Below, one piece after another: positions 59,677 through 64,000 of a stretch of 64,000 nt of DNA. Where the stretch lies: NCBI GenBank assembly GCA_002151545.1, contig CP021237.1, positions 5,952,001-6,016,000 on the forward strand, given 5' to 3'. Numbering within the stretch: the first letter of the stretch is position 1; each line of letters opens with the position of its first letter. The position numbers and the translations under genes were made by a program. Source of the stretch: Sphingobacteriaceae bacterium GW460-11-11-14-LB5. Its GTDB lineage: Bacteria; Bacteroidota; Bacteroidia; Sphingobacteriales; Sphingobacteriaceae. Below the pieces are notes generated by a model. The model was given only the letters and a program-made list of their open reading frames with translations, searched no databases and had not been told where the DNA came from.

Positions 59677-61995
59677 ATGAAAAATTACATTAAAGCAGAT
59701 GAGTGGAATATTATCGAAGAAGGCTTTGATCCACATTTAAATAAAATTTCCGAAAGTATTTTCAGCTTAGGTAATGGCCGTATGGGCCAGCGCGCCAATT
59801 TTGAAGAAACTTACACCGGAGAAACCTTACCTGGAAATTATGTTGCAGGTGTTTATTATCCAGATAAAACCCGTGTGGGCTGGTGGAAAAACGGGTATCC
59901 GGAATATTTTGCAAAAGTATTAAACGCAGCAAACTGGATAGGCATTGAAGTAAAACTAGATGGTGAAATCCTTGATCTGGCAACAGCTGAGGTAAGCGAT
60001 TTTAAACGTGTGTTGAACATGCATGCCGGATACCTGGAGCGTACTTTTACGGCAAAATTAAAAAGTGGTAAAACCTTAAAAGTTAAATCAACCCGTTTTT
60101 GCAGCATCGCTGATGATGAAGTGGGTGCCATCCGTTATAGCATTACGCCGTTAAATTTCGATGGCAGATTAACATTAATGCCTTTTATTGATGGCGATGT
60201 TAAAAATCAGGACAGTAACTACGACGAAAAATTCTGGGATAAAGTTGCAGATGAAATTTCTGGAACAGAGGCTTACATTAAATTAAGAACTAAGAAAACT
60301 GAATTTGAGGTTTGTACCGGGAGTAATATTGAACTATATAAAAATGCGGAGAAATTAGCGATTAACCCAGAGGCGGTTCGCAAAGAGAAATTTGTGGGGC
60401 AAACTTTTTCTCTTGAGGTAAAAGCAAACGAAGAGATCAGTTTGGTCAAAATTGCGGCGAATTTATCTTCAGAAAATTATCCAAAAGAATCACTTCTAAA
60501 AGAAACAAAATCGATAATTGCCAAAGCATCTGCCAAAGGTTTTGATACTTTATTAAAAGAACAAACTGAAGCCTGGGCAAGCAAGTGGGAAGAAAGTGAT
60601 ATCATTATCGAAGGTGATGTTTCAGCCCAACAAGCCATTCGTTTCAATATTTTTCAGCTTTTTCAAACCTACACTGGTAAAGATGACCGCTTGAACATCG
60701 GTCCGAAAGGTTTTACTGGCGAAAAATATGGGGGCTCTACCTATTGGGATACAGAAGCCTATTGTGTGCCTTTTTACCTGGCAACAGCCCCACAGGAAGT
60801 AAGCAAAAACCTATTAGTTTATCGCCATAAACAATTGGGCAAGGCAATAGAAAATGCAGCGAAATTAGGCTTTAAAGATGGTGCCGCACTTTATCCAATG
60901 GTGACGATGAATGGTGAAGAATGCCATAACGAGTGGGAAATTACATTCGAAGAAATCCACCGGAATGGGGCCATCGCTTTTGCCATTTTCAATTATATCC
61001 GCTATACAGGCGATGAAAGTTATCTTTCTGATTTTGGTTTGGAAGTATTGATCGGTATTGCCCGTTTCTGGAAACAACGTGTTAACTGGAGCAACGATAA
61101 ACAGCAATACGTAATGCTTGGCGTAACTGGTCCAAACGAATACGAGAACAATGTAAACAACAACTGGTACACCAATATTTTGGCTACCTGGTGTATGAAA
61201 TATGCAACCGAAGCTGCCGAAATCGTGAAAACGCAGCAGCCAGAAAAATATAACAGTTTATTAAAAAGCTTAAATTTCGATCAAAAGGAATTTGCCGATT
61301 GGGCAGATATTATCGAAAAGATGTATTATCCGCAGGATGAAAAATTGGGTATTTTCTTACAACAGGATGGCTACCTCGATAAAGAACAAACTTTAGTTAA
61401 AGATCTGCCGGCGAGCGAACGTCCGATTAACCAGAAGTGGAGCTGGGACAGGATTTTACGTTCGTGTTTCATTAAACAGGCTGATGTTTTACAGGGATTA
61501 TATTTCTTTGAAGAAGACTACGATCTGGATACTTTGAAACGCAATTTCGATTTTTATGAACCGCGTACCGTACACGAAAGCTCATTATCTCCTTGTGTAC
61601 ACAGTATTTTAGCGGCAAAATTAAATGACGAAGCACGCGCCTATGAATTTTATCTGCGTACTGCCCGTTTAGATCTGGATGATTATAACAACGATACCGA
61701 AGATGGTTTGCACATCACTTCGATGGCAGGAACCTGGATGAGTGTGGTAGAAGGTTTTGCAGGTATGCGTGTGCGTGAAGGTAAACTGCAGTTTAATCCT
61801 TTCTTGCCAGGCAAATGGAAATCTTTTTCGTTTACCATTGGTTTCAGAGGCGCTACCTTAAAGATCAATATTACCGAGAGCGGCATCAGCATCAAAAACA
61901 ATGCAGCGGTTGATTTAGAAATCGGCATCAGAAACCAGCTTTATAAATTGGCGGGAAATACCGAAATTGAAGTGAATAACGCAGAATTGGTATGA
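59677..61995 (+). CDS. GH65 maltose phosphorylase-like enzyme
   Basis: A 772-aa cytoplasmic enzyme that phosphorolyses an alpha-linked glucose disaccharide to beta-glucose 1-phosphate plus glucose. The N-terminal beta-sandwich opens with SIFSLGNGRMGQRANFEE. The alpha/alpha barrel has GPKGFTGEKYGGSTYWDTEA, YPMVTMNGEECHNEWEITFE and VTGPNEYENNVNNNWYTN, where the Glu of PNEYEN (near 487) is the expected general acid. KWSWDRILRSCFIKQADVLQG is the phosphate-side segment. The product feeds PgmB encoded just upstream. Maltose specificity is inferred from the locus; kojibiose or trehalose phosphorylase cannot be excluded. Confidence 0.9.
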   Translation: MKNYIKADEWNIIEEGFDPHLNKISESIFSLGNGRMGQRANFEETYTGETLPGNYVAGVYYPDKTRVGWWKNGYPEYFAKVLNAANWIGIEVKLDGEILDLATAEVSDFKRVLNMHAGYLERTFTAKLKSGKTLKVKSTRFCSIADDEVGAIRYSITPLNFDGRLTLMPFIDGDVKNQDSNYDEKFWDKVADEISGTEAYIKLRTKKTEFEVCTGSNIELYKNAEKLAINPEAVRKEKFVGQTFSLEVKANEEISLVKIAANLSSENYPKESLLKETKSIIAKASAKGFDTLLKEQTEAWASKWEESDIIIEGDVSAQQAIRFNIFQLFQTYTGKDDRLNIGPKGFTGEKYGGSTYWDTEAYCVPFYLATAPQEVSKNLLVYRHKQLGKAIENAAKLGFKDGAALYPMVTMNGEECHNEWEITFEEIHRNGAIAFAIFNYIRYTGDESYLSDFGLEVLIGIARFWKQRVNWSNDKQQYVMLGVTGPNEYENNVNNNWYTNILATWCMKYATEAAEIVKTQQPEKYNSLLKSLNFDQKEFADWADIIEKMYYPQDEKLGIFLQQDGYLDKEQTLVKDLPASERPINQKWSWDRILRSCFIKQADVLQGLYFFEEDYDLDTLKRNFDFYEPRTVHESSLSPCVHSILAAKLNDEARAYEFYLRTARLDLDDYNNDTEDGLHITSMAGTWMSVVEGFAGMRVREGKLQFNPFLPGKWKSFSFTIGFRGATLKINITESGISIKNNAAVDLEIGIRNQLYKLAGNTEIEVNNAELV

Positions 61996-62105
61996 GAAAG
62001 GTAGAGGGTTTAAAGGTGGAAGGTAGAGGGTTAAAATCACTCGGTTTAACTAAACGAGATAACAGTCCCGCGTTTCATTTGTCCCCCTCTAGAGGGGGTA
62101 GGGGG
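61996..62105. repeat. Repeat tract between GH65 and GH13 genes
   Basis: A purine-rich direct repeat (AGGTAGAGGGTTTAAAGGTGG-like units) is followed by a CCCCCTCTAGAGGGGG palindrome. The frame is open across it and joins an ATG at 61992 (overlapping the GH65 stop) to the GH13 gene, but a signal peptide starts only at 62106. Confidence 0.65.
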
Positions 62106-63860
62106 ATGATTATATCACTTTCCCTTACCTTTGCAATTCTCTCACTATCATCCTTTGCACAAAAACAGTCTACAAAAATGAACGATAAGCAGATCGTTAT
62201 TTACCAGTTATTGCCCCGTTTATTTGGGAATAAAAATACAACCAATACCCCTTACGGAACCATTGAACAAAATGGTTCTGGTAAGTTTAACGATATTACC
62301 GATAAAGCTTTAGACGGTATAAAAGAACTCCATGTAAACTATGTGTGGTATACCGGCGCATTGGCCCATGCAAGTTTAACCGATTATTCGGCCTATGGAA
62401 TTAAACCTGATGACGCCGATGTGGTAAAGGGTAGAGCGGGATCTCCTTATGCCATCCGCGATTATTATGATGTAGATCCCGATCTGGCGGTTGATGTTAA
62501 AAACAGAATGAAGGAGTTTGAAGCACTGGTGAAAAGAACACATGCTAAAAACTTAAAAGTGCTGATCGATTTTGTTCCCAATCACGTAGCCAGAAGTTAC
62601 CATTCTTATGCAAAACCAAAAGATGTAGTCGATTTTGGTGCCCAGGATGATGTAACCAAAGCTTTTAGCGCCAGCAACGATTTTTATTATAGCCCTGGTC
62701 AGCCTTTTGCATCGCCAACTGGTGGGGCAACACAAACACCGCTTTCGGTTTTGCAGGACGGTAAGTTTAATGAGAATCCGGCAAAAGCTACCGGTAACAA
62801 TGTATTTTCACCACAGCCTAAATACGATGACTGGTACGAAACCATTAAATTGAATTATGGGGTAGATTATCAGAATGGCGAAAAACAATACTTCAATCCC
62901 ATTCCTCCGGTTTGGTTAAAAATGCGCGATATTTTAACCTATTGGACCAACAAAGGCGTGGATGGTTTTAGATGTGATATGGCCGAAATGGTGCCTATTG
63001 CGTTTTGGAACTGGGTAATTCCACAAGTGAAAAAAGTGAATCCTGATTTGATTTTTCTGGGCGAAGCCTACAATCCAAAAGTTTACAAACAATATTTAGA
63101 TGAAGGTAAATTCGATTACCTCTACGATAAAGTGGGTTTATACGATGGACTTAAAAAACTGATCAGAAATGAACCAACTGCAGATGTAGCGGCGATTAAA
63201 CACGTGTGGCAGGTAGAGAGTGCTGGTTTTGGCAAACATATGTTGCGCTTTTTAGAAAATCACGATGAAGAACGTATTGCATCAGCAGGATTTGCAGGCA
63301 AGGCCGAGCTGGCTTTACCTGCAATGGTTGTTTCGGCAACATTAGGTGCTGGTCCGGTGATGCTTTATTTCGGGCAAGAGGTGGGTGAGCCCGGAAAAGG
63401 ACAAGAGGGTTTTGGCGGAGATGATAACCGAACCACTATTTTTGATTATTGGGGTGTTCCAAGCCACCAGAAATGGATGAATAATGGCGCCTTTGATGGT
63501 AAAAAATTAAGTGAAAACGAGCAGAAATTACGCGCTTATTATCAACAGTTATTAAAAGTTACTTCATCGAGTGATGCCGTAATGAATGGTGAAATTTATG
63601 AGGTGCCGGTTACAGGTAATATGAATAATCGCATGTATGCTTTTATCCGTTACTCAGGTAAACAACGTTTATTGGTAGTGGCCAATTTTGATCGGACACA
63701 AACCTTAACCGCCAATATCGAAATCCCTGATCAGATTTTAAAAGTTAAACATTCATCTCCGGTTACAGATTTGTTAACAGACAGAAAATTAAATATCCCG
63801 GCCGGAACAAGCATACCCGTAAGCCTTGCACCCGTTAGTGCACAGGTGATTGAATTTTAA
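62106..63860 (+). CDS. GH13 alpha-amylase-family enzyme, exported
   Basis: 584 aa from the ATG at 62106, chosen because MIISLSLTFAILSLSSFAQ is a clean signal peptide; the longer frame from 61992 adds 38 residues translated from repeats. The barrel shows IYQLLPRLFGNKN, VLIDFVPNHVARSYHSYA, GFRCDMAEM with nucleophile Asp near 288, FLGEAYN with the acid/base Glu near 319, and LENHDEERIAS with the third Asp near 386. The C-terminal beta-domain ends at AQVIEF. It probably hydrolyses malto-oligosaccharides in the periplasm; it is diverged from the first GH13 of the locus. Confidence 0.88.
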   Translation: MIISLSLTFAILSLSSFAQKQSTKMNDKQIVIYQLLPRLFGNKNTTNTPYGTIEQNGSGKFNDITDKALDGIKELHVNYVWYTGALAHASLTDYSAYGIKPDDADVVKGRAGSPYAIRDYYDVDPDLAVDVKNRMKEFEALVKRTHAKNLKVLIDFVPNHVARSYHSYAKPKDVVDFGAQDDVTKAFSASNDFYYSPGQPFASPTGGATQTPLSVLQDGKFNENPAKATGNNVFSPQPKYDDWYETIKLNYGVDYQNGEKQYFNPIPPVWLKMRDILTYWTNKGVDGFRCDMAEMVPIAFWNWVIPQVKKVNPDLIFLGEAYNPKVYKQYLDEGKFDYLYDKVGLYDGLKKLIRNEPTADVAAIKHVWQVESAGFGKHMLRFLENHDEERIASAGFAGKAELALPAMVVSATLGAGPVMLYFGQEVGEPGKGQEGFGGDDNRTTIFDYWGVPSHQKWMNNGAFDGKKLSENEQKLRAYYQQLLKVTSSSDAVMNGEIYEVPVTGNMNNRMYAFIRYSGKQRLLVVANFDRTQTLTANIEIPDQILKVKHSSPVTDLLTDRKLNIPAGTSIPVSLAPVSAQVIEF

Positions 63861-63985
63861 CCAATTGCCATGCGTTAAGCGTCACGCGTTTGGCGGTAGA
63901 GAATGGTGTAGATGAAATATTTAAATTAATTTATTAACCGAATAGGACGCCATGCGCCCAGCGCTAAGCGCTTAAACTAAACAAA

Positions 63986-64000
63986 ATGAGCTTAAAAACA
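63986..64000 (+). CDS. Start of the next gene (cut by right edge)
   Basis: ATG followed by AGCTTAAAAACA gives MSLKT. In similar maltose loci a sugar transporter follows, but five residues do not allow any assignment. Confidence 0.35.

Overview
The window looks like chromosomal DNA of a Bacteroidota bacterium, most likely Sphingobacteriaceae and close to Pedobacter. The evidence is three SusC/SusD pairs, many lipoproteins with the phylum's short C-K-K type lipoprotein signal, LytS/LytTR signalling, AT-rich intergenic DNA with few Shine-Dalgarno sequences, and promoter-like TAnnTTTG boxes. The genus is an inference. No rRNA, tRNA, CRISPR array, transposase or phage gene was recognised.

Layout. 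(1) 2-2431: the C-terminal PIWI half of a prokaryotic Argonaute, cut by the left edge, with a SIR2-type NADase and two small unrecognised genes packed behind it. This is a probable anti-phage/anti-plasmid abortive-infection operon. (2) 2804-8511: a metal-acquisition-like operon with a His/Cys-rich membrane protein, a ZnuD-like TonB-dependent receptor, two DUF4625-like lipoproteins and an AztD-like beta-propeller lipoprotein. A 26-bp palindrome sits over its promoter. (3) 8712-14435: mostly minus-strand genes: membrane proteins of unknown function, a VOC-fold protein, a lipoprotein and a secreted beta-helix/PDZ protein. (4) 14875-25414: an SDR with an AraC regulator, a LytS/LytTR two-component pair followed by a CocE-type hydrolase, a second AraC regulator divergent from a PRISE-like SDR, and a SulP anion transporter. 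The gaps here carry a mosaic repeat family built on an ACTYCSG heptamer. (5) 25953-43958: eleven co-directional genes with tiny gaps, containing two SusC/SusD pairs and seven further lipoproteins (fasciclin, discoidin, DUF5007, IPT plus delta-60 propeller, degenerate phosphodiesterase plus LamG-like, DUF1735 plus PA14, PKD plus discoidin). No plausible glycan-degrading enzyme lies inside. A terminator follows, then a DUF4964/5127/4965 glutaminase-family protein (44165-46639). AAACGTTT-centred palindromes occur in front of both transcription units. (6) 46640-49503: a 273-bp direct repeat, dinB, a small DUF6717-like gene and a lone response regulator. (7) 49797-63860: a starch/maltose utilisation locus with a LacI-type regulator, SusC, SusD, SusE-like, a SusA-like GH13, beta-phosphoglucomutase, a GH65 phosphorylase and a second GH13. 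Two perfect CGGGAACGTTCCCG-centred palindromes lie between the regulator and susC.

How the genes work together. In (7), surface lipoproteins and SusC would bind and import malto-oligosaccharides. The two exported GH13 enzymes cleave them, GH65 phosphorolyses maltose to beta-glucose-1-phosphate plus glucose, and PgmB converts the phosphate to glucose-6-phosphate. In (1), the inactive Argonaute would sense guide-matched nucleic acid and trigger NAD+ depletion by SIR2. In (2), the receptor, surface lipoproteins and propeller chaperone would capture a scarce metal, most likely zinc. Several repeat elements lie directly at gene starts in (7), and one has become the N-terminal coding sequence of pgmB.
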